From: Acinetobacter guillouiae CIP 63.46
GTDB taxonomy: Bacteria; Pseudomonadota; Gammaproteobacteria; Pseudomonadales; Moraxellaceae
NCBI RefSeq assembly: GCF_000368145.1
Contig: NZ_KB849281.1
Coordinates: forward strand, 73,712 to 137,711
Length of the DNA: 64,000 bases
Direction: 5' to 3'
The stretch's first letter is position 1, and each line of letters begins with the position of its first letter. Shown piece after piece: positions 17,889-26,553 of the stretch. The position numbers were made by a program, and so were the translations under genes. Below the pieces are notes generated by a model. The model searched no databases. It worked only from the letters and a program-made list of their open reading frames with translations, and was not told the DNA's origin.

Positions 17889-18114
17889 GATTCTGATCAG
17901 TTGGATTTATTGAATACGTAATCCAATCATAGCATGTTGCCCTTCACGAACAATCGCTACACGCGCTACCGTATTTTTCTGTAGCTCTGAAATAGCATCA
18001 ACAAAATCATTTGGTGTATTTACTTTCTTGTTATTTACTTGAGTAATCACATCACCAGGTAAAATCCGTGACTGTGCAGCTAAGCCGCCTCTGGTCACAT
18101 CTTGAATAAACACA
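17865..18114 (-). repeat. Direct repeat copy B: 3' end plus terminator of the DegP-like gene
   Basis: This is the right-hand partner of 4369-4618, in the same orientation and without gaps. It is part of the intact protease gene. Recombination between the two copies would delete the ~13.2-kb catabolic island and leave a single protease gene next to the thioesterase. Confidence 0.9.
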
Positions 18115-19307
18115 CCACCTTTAACATTTAAACGATTCTTTTCTTGTTCAGTTAAGGCACGAATCGCAACACCAATGATAGGCCCTTTATTTGGCTTGGC
18201 CGAAGTGTTGGTATTGTCAACTTTTGCAGGGGTATCATCTGGTGCAACAGTTAAAGTTGCTGTAATCACTCTTGGTTTATCATCACGTAAAACTTCAAGC
18301 TTAACAGATTGATTTGGTTGAGTACGATTCAAATAATTCAATAATTCTGAAGTACGTGATATTGGTGAACCATTATATTTTAGGATCACATCGCCTGATT
18401 TAAAGCCCGCTTTTTCTGCAGGTGAATTCGGCGCAACTTGGGTAATCAACGAACCTTCTGGTTTATCTAACTTATAAGCTTCCGCTAAGTTTCGATCGAT
18501 ATCTTGTAACATTACACCAAGATAAGAACGAGTGACCTTACCATTCTTTTTCAACTGATCAACAACGTCCATTGCCACATCAATTGGAATAGAGAATGAC
18601 AGGCCCATATACCCCCCCGTACCACTAAAGATACGAGAGTTTACACCGACAACCTGACCTTGTTGGTTAAATAGCGGACCACCTGAGTTACCCGGATTTA
18701 ACGCTACATCGGTTTGGATAAATGGAACAGAGGTTTCACCCATCATATTACGTGACTTGGCACTGACAATCCCTGCTGATGCAGAATAATCAAAACCAAA
18801 TGGAGAACCGATTGCAAGAACAGGCTGCCCGACTTTAAGTTGATCTACATTACCCACAGATAATGATGGGAAATTATTCCCTTCAACTTTTAGTAATGCC
18901 ACATCTGTACGTTCATCACTGCCCACCACTTTTGCATCAATTTCACGGCGATCATTCAGCATAATCGTCACTTTAGATGCATCTTCAACCACATGGTGAT
19001 TTGTCAGTAAATAACCATCTTTACTAATAAAGAATGCACTACCATACGCAGTCTTTTCTTGTGGCGCGCGTTGTTGTGGAATAATGATTTGATTACCAAA
19101 GAAACGCTTTAGAATTTCAGGTACTTGTTGCTGTAACAACTCTTCCTGAGATAACTTTTTAACAACATTAACACTCACAACAGCTGGGCTGACTTGTTCA
19201 ACCAAGTTAGAAAAATCCACAGGTGTTGAAGCTTGAACTTGTGATGTTGCCGCAGCGACAGTAAATACTGCTGCATACATTCCTTTTTGTATTAGACCAT
19301 TACTCAT
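17907..19307 (-). CDS. DegP/DegQ/MucD-family periplasmic serine protease (Do family)
   Basis: 466 aa. A signal peptide is visible at 1-26 (cleavage near VQA-ST). The trypsin-like triad is His105 (TNHHVVEDA), Asp135 (RTDVALLKV) and Ser208 (NPGNSGGPLF). Two PDZ domains follow, one near 270-340 (LGVMLQDID, SPAEKAGFKSGDVIL) and one at the C-terminus. The 466-aa length matches MucD/DegQ-type envelope quality-control proteases better than the longer E. coli DegP with its Q-linker. Its last ~68 codons are duplicated at the far end of the aromatic island. Confidence 0.93.
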   Translation of the reverse strand: MSNGLIQKGMYAAVFTVAAATSQVQASTPVDFSNLVEQVSPAVVSVNVVKKLSQEELLQQQVPEILKRFFGNQIIIPQQRAPQEKTAYGSAFFISKDGYLLTNHHVVEDASKVTIMLNDRREIDAKVVGSDERTDVALLKVEGNNFPSLSVGNVDQLKVGQPVLAIGSPFGFDYSASAGIVSAKSRNMMGETSVPFIQTDVALNPGNSGGPLFNQQGQVVGVNSRIFSGTGGYMGLSFSIPIDVAMDVVDQLKKNGKVTRSYLGVMLQDIDRNLAEAYKLDKPEGSLITQVAPNSPAEKAGFKSGDVILKYNGSPISRTSELLNYLNRTQPNQSVKLEVLRDDKPRVITATLTVAPDDTPAKVDNTNTSAKPNKGPIIGVAIRALTEQEKNRLNVKGGVFIQDVTRGGLAAQSRILPGDVITQVNNKKVNTPNDFVDAISELQKNTVARVAIVREGQHAMIGLRIQ

Positions 19308-19533
19308 TTCTCACGAACCTGCATCTGATGATTATTTGCTTAAAAATGTTTGTAACATATTATTTAATATCGTTACGTAAAAATATGTTTACATTTTTTT
19401 ATAAAACAAGACTTTACTTAATTTTATATTAAAAGCCTTGGAATATCTTATTTATACTAAAATCTGACACATGTGACTATTGTAATTTGTTAAAAAAAAG
19501 AGTGTTATTAGCAAACATTTTTCAAATTAGCTG

Positions 19534-21177
19534 ATGGACATGTCTAATTTAAGTACAACTCATCAATTTGACGTGGTTATTGTGGGGAGTGGCGGTGCAG
19601 GCTTAAGTTTAGCCTTATCTTTGCCTGAACATTTTAATATTGCTGTTTTAGCGAAATCAACCTTAACCGATGCAAGCACATATTTTGCACAAGGTGGTGT
19701 TGCTGCTGTACTTGATGAAACAGATTCCATTCAACAGCATATTGATGACACTATGATTGCAGGCGCACAGTTATGTGAGATTGATGCCGTCAAACATACC
19801 GTTGAAGGTGGTCGACCTTCTGTCGATTTCTTACTCAACCATGGTGTGCAGTTTACATTAGATGAAGATGAACAATTACATCTGACCCGTGAAGGTGGAC
19901 ATTCACAACGTCGCATTATTCATTCAGCCGATGCCACAGGTAAAGCCATTTCGACCACACTGGTTCAACGTGCTCAAGAAAAGAAAAATATTCATATTTT
20001 TGAAAATTACATTGCGATTGATTTAATCACCACACATAAATTAGGACATAAACAACAGCCCAATCGTGCGGTGGGTCTTTATGCACTTGATGAAAACAAC
20101 GAAAAAGTTCATACCTTTTTAGCGCCATTCACTGCCCTTGCTTGTGGTGGTGCCATGAAAGCTTATTTATATACATCAAATCCAGATATTGCCACAGGTG
20201 ATGGTATTGCCATGGCATATCGCGCAGGCTGTCGTGTCGCAAATATGGAATTTAATCAATTCCATCCAACCTGTTTATATCATCCTCAAGCACGCTCATT
20301 TCTGATCACGGAAGCAATGCGTGGTGAAGGTGCGTATTTACGTTTACCTGACGGTGAACGCTTTATGCTGCGCTTTGATGAACGTGCCGAACTTGCTCCA
20401 CGAGATATTGTTGCACGCGCCATTGATTATGAAATTAAACGCTTAGGCATCCGTCATGTCTGGTTAGACATCAGTCATAAACCGGCTGAATTTGTTAAAG
20501 AACATTTCCCGACCTTATATGCGCGCTTATTAGAACTCGGTATTGATATCACCAAGGATATGATCCCCGTTGTTCCAGCAGCACACTATACTTGCGGCGG
20601 CGTGGTGGTTGATGAGCATAGCCAAACTGATTTAGCTGGTTTATATGCAATTGGTGAAACGTCGTATACAGGGTTACATGGGGCTAACCGTATGGCCAGC
20701 AATTCACTACTTGAATGCTTTGTATATGGTATGAGTGCTGCCAAGGATATAGAAGCAAAGTTTAATCCTCACTTTGATATACCGACCGTGCCTGAATGGG
20801 ATGCTTCACAATCGACCAATCCTGATGAAGATGTTGTGATTCTGCAAAACTGGGATGAGCTCCGCCAAACCATGTGGAACTATGTCGGGATTGTAAGAAC
20901 CACAAAACGTTTACAACGAGCATTGCATCGTATTGAAATGTTGAAGAAAGAAATTACTGAATATTATCAGGATTATCATGTCAGTAAGAACTTGATTGAA
21001 CTACGTAATTTGGTCATGGTTTCAGAGATGATTGTTCGTTGTGCCATGCAGCGTAAAGAATCACGTGGTCTACACTACACGCTTGATTATCCGGAGCTTT
21101 CACCTGAATTAAGAAAAACGGTATTAACGCCACCAAACTTTACAGTCGAAACACCATTGGTAAATGAAGCAGTTTAA
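19534..21177 (+). CDS. nadB: L-aspartate oxidase
   Basis: 547 aa, typical for NadB (E. coli 540). The FAD Rossmann motif [14 protein letters not shown] is near residue 17. The succinate dehydrogenase-like active-site regions [20 protein letters not shown] and [18 protein letters not shown] are intact. It converts L-aspartate to iminoaspartate, the first step of de novo NAD synthesis, in the cytoplasm. An alternative ATG lies two codons downstream (19540). No nadA or nadC is adjacent. It is divergent from the protease gene and followed by a terminator, so it is probably monocistronic. Confidence 0.95.
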   Translation: MDMSNLSTTHQFDVVIVGSGGAGLSLALSLPEHFNIAVLAKSTLTDASTYFAQGGVAAVLDETDSIQQHIDDTMIAGAQLCEIDAVKHTVEGGRPSVDFLLNHGVQFTLDEDEQLHLTREGGHSQRRIIHSADATGKAISTTLVQRAQEKKNIHIFENYIAIDLITTHKLGHKQQPNRAVGLYALDENNEKVHTFLAPFTALACGGAMKAYLYTSNPDIATGDGIAMAYRAGCRVANMEFNQFHPTCLYHPQARSFLITEAMRGEGAYLRLPDGERFMLRFDERAELAPRDIVARAIDYEIKRLGIRHVWLDISHKPAEFVKEHFPTLYARLLELGIDITKDMIPVVPAAHYTCGGVVVDEHSQTDLAGLYAIGETSYTGLHGANRMASNSLLECFVYGMSAAKDIEAKFNPHFDIPTVPEWDASQSTNPDEDVVILQNWDELRQTMWNYVGIVRTTKRLQRALHRIEMLKKEITEYYQDYHVSKNLIELRNLVMVSEMIVRCAMQRKESRGLHYTLDYPELSPELRKTVLTPPNFTVETPLVNEAV

Positions 21178-21195
21178 AACCCTTTGAAATCACAA

Positions 21196-21225
21196 AAAAT
21201 AGTCAGATCATTCTGGCTATTTTTA
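21196..21225 (+). terminator. Terminator after nadB
   Basis: The stem AAAAATAGTCAG/CTGGCTATTTTT (one G-T pair) with a 6-nt loop and trailing T's lies ~20 bp after the nadB stop. Confidence 0.75.
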
Positions 21226-21258
21226 TATAATGTAACTTAATGAGCAAATCAAAGCACT

Positions 21259-21297
21259 TGAGCAAGAACAAAGCACTGCTTTGTTTGTAGCGCAAGG
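21259..21297 (+). repeat. 39-bp REP-like palindromic repeat, copy 1
   Basis: The segment contains the palindrome AACAAAGCACTGCTTTGTT (21267-21285) and matches the reverse complement of 25712-25750 at 38 of 39 positions. It lies in the spacer between nadB and the AraC gene. Confidence 0.8.
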
Positions 21298-21446
21298 ATG
21301 TGGTAGCACAAGGTGAGGTATCGTCTACGCAAATCAATTTAAACTCTTCAAGCTAAAATGTGACAGTGCAAATCTTTTAATGATTCATAAAGTTATAAAT
21401 TCATTTTGATAAAATGCTAAAACTACTTCTATTTGAAAATAAAACC

Positions 21447-22220
21447 TTATTTTTGCTGCATATAATTTCGAGGAGAAAGCTGCATTATTTTCTTAAACAT
21501 TACAATAAATGAGCTATCACTATCATAGCCTAATTTCATTGCAACCTGATGCACTGAATCTCCTTCTGTTAACCACTGTAATGCCAATACAACATGTAAC
21601 TTTCTTCGCCATTGATTAATACTCATCCCTGTCGTTTGATGAAAAGTTCGTGTAAGGCTTCGTTCACTCATACAACATAACTTTGCCCATTCAGCCAAAC
21701 TTTGATTCTGCTCAGGATGCTTTAATAAATGGCGGGTCAATTTAACTAAACGAAGATCTTGTGGAATGGGTAAATAAAATGTTGGCTTTACAACTGATTG
21801 AATTTCATCCAACAGGCATTGCTGCAAACGGAAGTCTTTTTCTGAAAGCACCGTATCAGACAAGGTTTCTACTCTTTCCAATAAGGCATTCAGCAAATTT
21901 GTCACTTGCAACATGGTGCAATTCGGTTCTAAAAGATGATCAAGTTGGGGGTCAATAAATGCAACATAACCACAAGAGACACCATAACTACTGACTTTAT
22001 GTGGAACATTTGATGGAATCCATAAAGCCTGTTGCGCAGGAACAACCCAAATACCAGATGGTGTTTCCACAGTAATTAAGCCATTCACTGTCATCATCAA
22101 TTGGCTTTTTACATGCTGATGTGACGCAAGCTCCCAATCAGGAACTTGCTGATGTATTTTTAATACAATAATTGCTTGGTCTATCTGATCTACAAAAAAA
22201 GGATCCACATTATCAAGCAT
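21447..22220 (-). CDS. AraC-family transcriptional regulator with N-terminal cupin
   Basis: 257 aa. The N-terminal cupin (HQHVKSQLMMTVNGLI, then GIWVVPAQQALWIP, about 35-70) is typical of the YdeC/NimR-type AraC subgroup. The C-terminal DNA-binding domain includes LAEWAKLCCMSERSLTRTF and VAMKLGYDSDSSFIVMFKK, ending in SPRNY. It is 18 bp downstream of the 22239 gene on the same strand and probably co-transcribed with it. NimR-type members often regulate an efflux or exporter gene, but none is adjacent. Confidence 0.9.
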   Translation of the reverse strand: MLDNVDPFFVDQIDQAIIVLKIHQQVPDWELASHQHVKSQLMMTVNGLITVETPSGIWVVPAQQALWIPSNVPHKVSSYGVSCGYVAFIDPQLDHLLEPNCTMLQVTNLLNALLERVETLSDTVLSEKDFRLQQCLLDEIQSVVKPTFYLPIPQDLRLVKLTRHLLKHPEQNQSLAEWAKLCCMSERSLTRTFHQTTGMSINQWRRKLHVVLALQWLTEGDSVHQVAMKLGYDSDSSFIVMFKKIMQLSPRNYMQQK

Positions 22221-22238
22221 GGTTTGCCTATATATTTA

Positions 22239-22619
22239 TCACTTTAAAACAGCGTCGATGACTTTCTGCGCTTGTTGTTGATTGTCTACAATAAACATCG
22301 GGTAGCCTGTAAACTTAATAAAGTTATTGGCAAATTTTTGCGTCTCTAGTCGAATATTTTCATCAGGTTCAATATGAATCAATGCTTTCACATATTGGCT
22401 TAGAATTTCACGTTTTGCTTTAACCCATGCTGCAACTTGCTTGCGTTCTTCATGATCATTTTTTTGTTCAGGAAAAGCCCCTTCACTGATAAAAACAAAA
22501 GTTTCTTTACGACTCAATAATGATTCATAAATTGCAATTGTTTCATCAACTGAAACTGCATCTTCAGCTTGATAACTAATACGAACGATTGGAAAGTTTT
22601 CTAAATTTTGAATAAACAT
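22239..22619 (-). CDS. Conserved-looking small cytoplasmic protein, function unknown
   Basis: About 126 aa starting at MFIQNLENF (ATG at 22619); an upstream ATG at 22631 adds only MVVI. The protein mixes acidic and basic residues, has no signal peptide or membrane span, and a plausible alpha/beta fold (VDETIAIYESLL, TFVFISEGAFP, YPMFIVDNQQQAQ). The pattern of a short beta strand followed by long helices resembles SpoIIAA-like/STAS proteins, but I do not recognise a family with confidence. It directly precedes the AraC gene. Confidence 0.7.
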   Translation of the reverse strand: MFIQNLENFPIVRISYQAEDAVSVDETIAIYESLLSRKETFVFISEGAFPEQKNDHEERKQVAAWVKAKREILSQYVKALIHIEPDENIRLETQKFANNFIKFTGYPMFIVDNQQQAQKVIDAVLK

Positions 22620-22727
22620 GATAACCACCATAAATGAGAATAATTATCATTGTATTGATTTATACAGATCGTACATTACTAAATTCAGCCAAAAAATACG
22701 GTATTCCAGCCAAATTTAACAGCGAGT

Positions 22728-23609
22728 TTAGTCTTTATTTTTTCCATAATAAGTACGATGCGCTATATGAAAAGTTTCAGCATGTAATTTTGCTAAATCA
22801 TCTAAGTTCTGATAGCCCCCTGCAAGTACAAACATGATCGGAATATTGTCACGTTTGGCAAGGTTAAACACTATTTCCTCTCTTTTTTGAATCAACTCTG
22901 TCGTAAACCATGCCGAACCATAAGGATCTGCTTGATGGCAATCCATCCCCGCTTGATAAATAATAATATCGGCTTTCCACTCATTCGCTCGCTGAAACGC
23001 TTCATGCAATGCCATAGTATATTGAGCAAAACTTCCATGCTTGGTATGAATGTGGCGGCTTTCCGCACGTTCATACGTGGGGTAGCCAAAAGCCAAACCG
23101 TAAATACTAAAATTATATAAATTATCTAATCTGCGGGTAAAATCAGCTGTCCCATCACCACCATGCTGATCGCAATCCAAAATAAAGATGCGCTTATTTG
23201 CATAATGTTGTGCAATTAATGCCAAACCATTAAAAGTGCAATATGAGCCGCCATATTCATAATTGGCATGATGAAACCCTTGCGCAATATTGGCGGCAAT
23301 CCCATGTTGGAATGCCAGTTCAGTTGCCAACAATTGCCCAGCATTGATGGAGAGTACTGCATCTCTTAATTGTTCATTCCAAGGCTTAAAACCAGCAAAA
23401 GTTGCCAGTTTTGCGGGTTGCCCTGTTAAAAAAGCCTCGACATATTTAGGTGAATGTAAGGCTTTTAAAATTTCTGGATCAATTTGTTGTGGTTCATGAA
23501 ATTTATAATCATTAAATTGCTGTAGTTGCTCTGCGACTGCAACAAGTTTTTCCATGCTATTGGTATGTGTTTGAGCAAAATAGCGTGGAGAAAAACAAAC
23601 ATTTAACAT
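22728..23609 (-). CDS. Histone deacetylase-like amidohydrolase (HDAC/AcuC/APAH superfamily)
   Basis: 293 aa, a single arginase-deacetylase fold domain. Motifs include GFHHA (catalytic His pair), DCDQHGGDGT (Asp and His zinc ligands, in the DVDVHHGNGT position), QAGMDCHQADP (third ligand) and AGGY. Bacterial members deacetylate polyamines, acetoin-related substrates or acetyl-lysine; the substrate cannot be read from sequence. It begins 4 bp after the stop codon of the upstream unknown gene (23614), so the two are translationally close partners. Confidence 0.9.
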   Translation of the reverse strand: MLNVCFSPRYFAQTHTNSMEKLVAVAEQLQQFNDYKFHEPQQIDPEILKALHSPKYVEAFLTGQPAKLATFAGFKPWNEQLRDAVLSINAGQLLATELAFQHGIAANIAQGFHHANYEYGGSYCTFNGLALIAQHYANKRIFILDCDQHGGDGTADFTRRLDNLYNFSIYGLAFGYPTYERAESRHIHTKHGSFAQYTMALHEAFQRANEWKADIIIYQAGMDCHQADPYGSAWFTTELIQKREEIVFNLAKRDNIPIMFVLAGGYQNLDDLAKLHAETFHIAHRTYYGKNKD

Positions 23610-23613
23610 AAAG

Positions 23614-24594
23614 CTATCCGAGACTGAGTGCTCTCAATTGTGATTTTGCAACATCATTGAGTTGTTTTATAAGTGTTGTGTCAGGACTAAAAAGTCCATT
23701 ATTCACTTGTTGTTCAAAATGTGTCGTAAATGCCCTTTGTCGATTCTCAGGTGAAATGGCTAAAGTGGTTAATCGCAAAAACCAAAAACCTTGAATCTCT
23801 TTATAGGGAATAATATAGCCTTTAAACTCTTGATTGGGGACTTTGTTTGCAATTTGTTCAATATCATAATCGACAGAAAATAAAGAACCAATCGGAATAC
23901 GAATTCCATTCATCAATAAAGGTTGTAAATTTATACAGGAATGATTATCCCCCATGTTCATTTTTTCAATCAACAGAGGACGATTTTGATCATCTACAAA
24001 AATATTGATTGAGCCTTGTCTTAACATCGAACGATGGGCAATCTTTAAGAAAAATGCTTCCGCCATTGGACATGAACCCACTTTAGGCTTACCGTCTAGC
24101 GTCGCAATTTCAACATAACCTGTTTCATCTGCTGTTTTGGGTAAAATCACATCTTCCAACATAGCGCAAATCACATGACTTTCTTCTAATTGTGCTTGTT
24201 GCGATAAGCGTCTTAAGTTTGCTTGGATTGCAACTTCTTGTTCAACTAAGGCTTTAAACTCATCATCTTTGGCTTGAATAAGAAAATTTTGAATCGATTT
24301 ATTTTGATCTAAGTTATGCCAATCATCGATATCTAAACCATAAGCATTTTTTTGCTCAAGAATTTTTTTTAATTTCTTAAAATCATAATCTTTAAATATT
24401 TTTAAATCAGTTGCTTCAACTTGATCACGCGGAAAATTAATGTACTCAGCCAATACGCGTGTAGCCTGCGTATAACCGCAACCACGGCGTTCAGTTTGAT
24501 GTGAATAGTGTTCATTCAACATCTCCGTCAATTTATCTGATAAAGGAAAAACCTGTTCCTTAAACAAATCTACGACTTCATGACCTGATGACAT
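23614..24594 (-). CDS. Protein of unknown function, operon partner of the HDAC-like gene
   Basis: 326 aa. It has no signal peptide or membrane segment. It is rich in charged helices in the first half (KDYDFKKLKKILEQKNAYGLD) and more beta-like in the second (GSINIFVDDQNRPLLIEKMNMGDNHSCI). I do not recognise a domain. It contains a few Cys residues (GCGY, SCPMAE, HSCIN) not arranged as a standard metal site. It lies 4 bp upstream of the HDAC-like gene on the same strand, which suggests a shared process. It might supply or modify a substrate of the deacetylase, but this is only context. Confidence 0.75.
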   Translation of the reverse strand: MSSGHEVVDLFKEQVFPLSDKLTEMLNEHYSHQTERRGCGYTQATRVLAEYINFPRDQVEATDLKIFKDYDFKKLKKILEQKNAYGLDIDDWHNLDQNKSIQNFLIQAKDDEFKALVEQEVAIQANLRRLSQQAQLEESHVICAMLEDVILPKTADETGYVEIATLDGKPKVGSCPMAEAFFLKIAHRSMLRQGSINIFVDDQNRPLLIEKMNMGDNHSCINLQPLLMNGIRIPIGSLFSVDYDIEQIANKVPNQEFKGYIIPYKEIQGFWFLRLTTLAISPENRQRAFTTHFEQQVNNGLFSPDTTLIKQLNDVAKSQLRALSLG

Positions 24595-24847
24595 ATTCTT
24601 TATTCCATTTAATCTATATTAATTTTCAAAATAAACTATTTATTATGAATAAATTAGCATTATCCCTTGCAGAACTCAATATATCACTCAAGTTGTAATT
24701 GCATCTATATCAATCAATACAATTGATTATTTATTATTGTTTTTGATATTTATGATCCATGCCCATACATGATCTAAGTATCCATTAAAGATCTTTCTTA
24801 AATCAAAAAATGACCATGTTGAGTGAATCAGATTGGTATTGAAAGTC

Positions 24848-24868
24848 CCTTCTCCCTTCGGGAGAAGG
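24848..24868. repeat. GC-rich hairpin repeat in a 485-bp gene-free spacer
   Basis: A perfect 9-bp stem CCTTCTCCC/GGGAGAAGG with loop TTC is followed by CTAGGATGAGGGGG. This resembles a widespread intergenic repeat of the type CCCTCTCCC...GGGAGAGGG-CTAGGGTGAGGGG seen in many proteobacteria. It is markedly more GC-rich than its surroundings. The rest of 24595-25079 shows only a weak 7-bp stem at 24985-25002 and no gene. Confidence 0.65.
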
Positions 24869-25079
24869 CTAGGATGAGGGGGATTTTATGATGATCTATG
24901 GCTTTAAAAAGGACTAACGTAAGAAGTCTATTGTTAATGACGCTATAACCAAGAATATAGCTTGATAATCAAAACAATTTAACCATCACTAAAAATAGTG
25001 ATTATTAAAACACCATCAGGAAATACAGCAGGGATTAAAAAAATTCACCCAATACGCATTTTTAAAATCCCTAAATGCT

Positions 25080-25496
25080 TTATTTTTGTGGTGGAACAGA
25101 ATAAGTTCCTGTCACATGTGCAACAGGATCATCCGAACCTAAAGAATAAATCCAGACCTCACCTACAATTAAAGCTTTACCCACTTTCATCAATTTACAC
25201 ACGCCACGAATATCAACACCACCCGTTGGCTTGCGTAAAAAATTAATATTCATATTGGTCGTAACCGTCAAACCAACTAAACCAATTTCACCCATAATCG
25301 CAACATAGAGTGCAAAATCGGCCAAGGCCATCATGGTTGGACCTGAAACAGTTCCACCTGGTCGTATATCTTGATCACTGACATGCCAAACCAAAGAAGC
25401 CCCTTTTTCGGTTACTTCTTCAATTTCACAACGTTGTAAGCTAGGTGAAAAAAATTGCTGTAAGAATTCTACGATTTCAGCTTTCGAGCTTTTCAT
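25080..25496 (-). CDS. PaaI-type hotdog thioesterase
   Basis: 138 aa, the usual length of the PaaI/YbdB-type acyl-CoA thioesterase group. Hotdog features are GGTVSGPTMMALADFALYVAI, where the helix carries the catalytic acid, and TVTTNMNINFLRKP in the central strand. It would hydrolyse an acyl-CoA or aryl-CoA thioester in the cytoplasm. It is monocistronic, with the MITE-like repeat just upstream of its promoter, so the repeat could affect its expression. Confidence 0.85.
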   Translation of the reverse strand: MKSSKAEIVEFLQQFFSPSLQRCEIEEVTEKGASLVWHVSDQDIRPGGTVSGPTMMALADFALYVAIMGEIGLVGLTVTTNMNINFLRKPTGGVDIRGVCKLMKVGKALIVGEVWIYSLGSDDPVAHVTGTYSVPPQK

Positions 25497-25557
25497 AATT
25501 AAAGTCTTTATATCCTTGACCTAAAACAATATAAAGACTTTTTCGGTCCAAAACACT

Positions 25558-25883
25558 AGGGGCTGTTGACAATTCGTCTATGTTTGCGACTATAAGTGTT
25601 TTTTAGGCAATACTAGGCACGAAATACGAAATTTAGTCATTCTAAATAATGAGAAACATCGTTTCGCAAGGTAACATGTAGCAGCAAAAAACACTCTAGT
25701 CCCCCGCTGCGCCTTGCGCTGCAAACAAAGCAGTGCTTTGTTCTTGCTCAGGGTTGTGGCTAAAATTATCTCAGTCTACGTTATGAAACTCGAAAATAGT
25801 CTCGCTATTCTCTTCGTTTCATGCCTTGCCTGCTCAATTTTAACCTACAACGCAAGCCATTTATGAAATGCCAACAGCCCCTT
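25558..25883. mobile_element. MITE-like element with 13-bp terminal inverted repeats
   Basis: 326 bp bounded by AGGGGCTGTTGAC (25558-25570) and GCCAACAGCCCCT (25871-25883), inverted repeats matching at 12 of 13 positions. It contains no ORF. Internal paired segments include AAGTGTTTTTT near 25592 against AAAAAACACT near 25689, and the 19-bp palindrome at 25724-25742. GGGGCTGTTG-type ends resemble those of some IS5-group insertion sequences, so it may be a non-autonomous derivative. I could not find a convincing target-site duplication. It sits between tmk and the thioesterase gene. Confidence 0.6.
25712..25750 (-). repeat. 39-bp REP-like palindromic repeat, copy 2 (inverted)
   Basis: This is the reverse complement of 21259-21297 with one mismatch, located inside the MITE-like element. 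It includes the palindrome AACAAAGCAGTGCTTTGTT. Confidence 0.8.
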
Positions 25884-25944
25884 TATCATTCAAATCAACA
25901 GAATAAATTGCTCAATTTCACTTATGTAGAGGATTGATTGGTAT

Positions 25945-26550
25945 TTATTTTAAGTAGTTCAACGCCTCAGCAAATACTTGCTCTGGTGCTTGAGTCGCAT
26001 CTAAGCGTTTCATTCGTTGAGAATCACGCAAATGAATTTCAGAAAAACCACTGCGTACTGATTCAAAAAACACCACTTTTTCTTGTTCAAAGCGATCTAA
26101 GGCACCGCGTGCACGTGCACGGTTCATTCCCAATTCAATTGGCGCATCCAACCAAAAAGTAATATCTGGCATTTTAGAGACAAAATTTTCATTGAGCAGT
26201 TGTAACTTCTCTCGACTTAACCCGCGACCAGCACATTGATAAGCAAAGCTTGAATCGACAAAACGGTCACACAGTACAATCTTGCCCTCTGCCAAGGCAG
26301 GTAAAATCACAGCTGCCAAATGTTGTGCTCGTGCTGCATACATCAGCAATAACTCCGTGTCATTACTCATCTGTTCTTCATGATTAACAGACAGCAATAA
26401 TGAACGGATTTGTTCAGCTAAAGGCGTACCACCAGGCTCACGTGTTAAAACAACCTGTTGACCTTGTTGTTGAAAGTAATCAAATAACTTTTGAATGAGC
26501 GTGGTTTTTCCTACACCTTCAGTACCTTCAAAACTTATAAACATGCTCAT
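25945..26550 (-). CDS. tmk: Thymidylate kinase
   Basis: 201 aa. The P-loop FEGTEGVGKTT is at 7-17, the DRFVDSSFAYQ motif (the DRY-type region that binds the nucleotide) is near 95, and the lid region has RARGALDRFE. It phosphorylates dTMP to dTDP with ATP in the cytoplasm. Only 3 bp separate it from mltG, and pabC lies upstream, which is the gene order of the E. coli pabC-mltG(yceG)-tmk cluster. The holB gene that follows in E. coli is not here; the MITE-like repeat comes next. Confidence 0.95.
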   Translation of the reverse strand: MSMFISFEGTEGVGKTTLIQKLFDYFQQQGQQVVLTREPGGTPLAEQIRSLLLSVNHEEQMSNDTELLLMYAARAQHLAAVILPALAEGKIVLCDRFVDSSFAYQCAGRGLSREKLQLLNENFVSKMPDITFWLDAPIELGMNRARARGALDRFEQEKVVFFESVRSGFSEIHLRDSQRMKRLDATQAPEQVFAEALNYLK

Positions 26551-26553
26551 TCC

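Noticed and set aside
24998-25246. Plus-strand open frame overlapping the PaaI-type thioesterase
   Set aside because: It is antisense to a recognised gene and has no family features.
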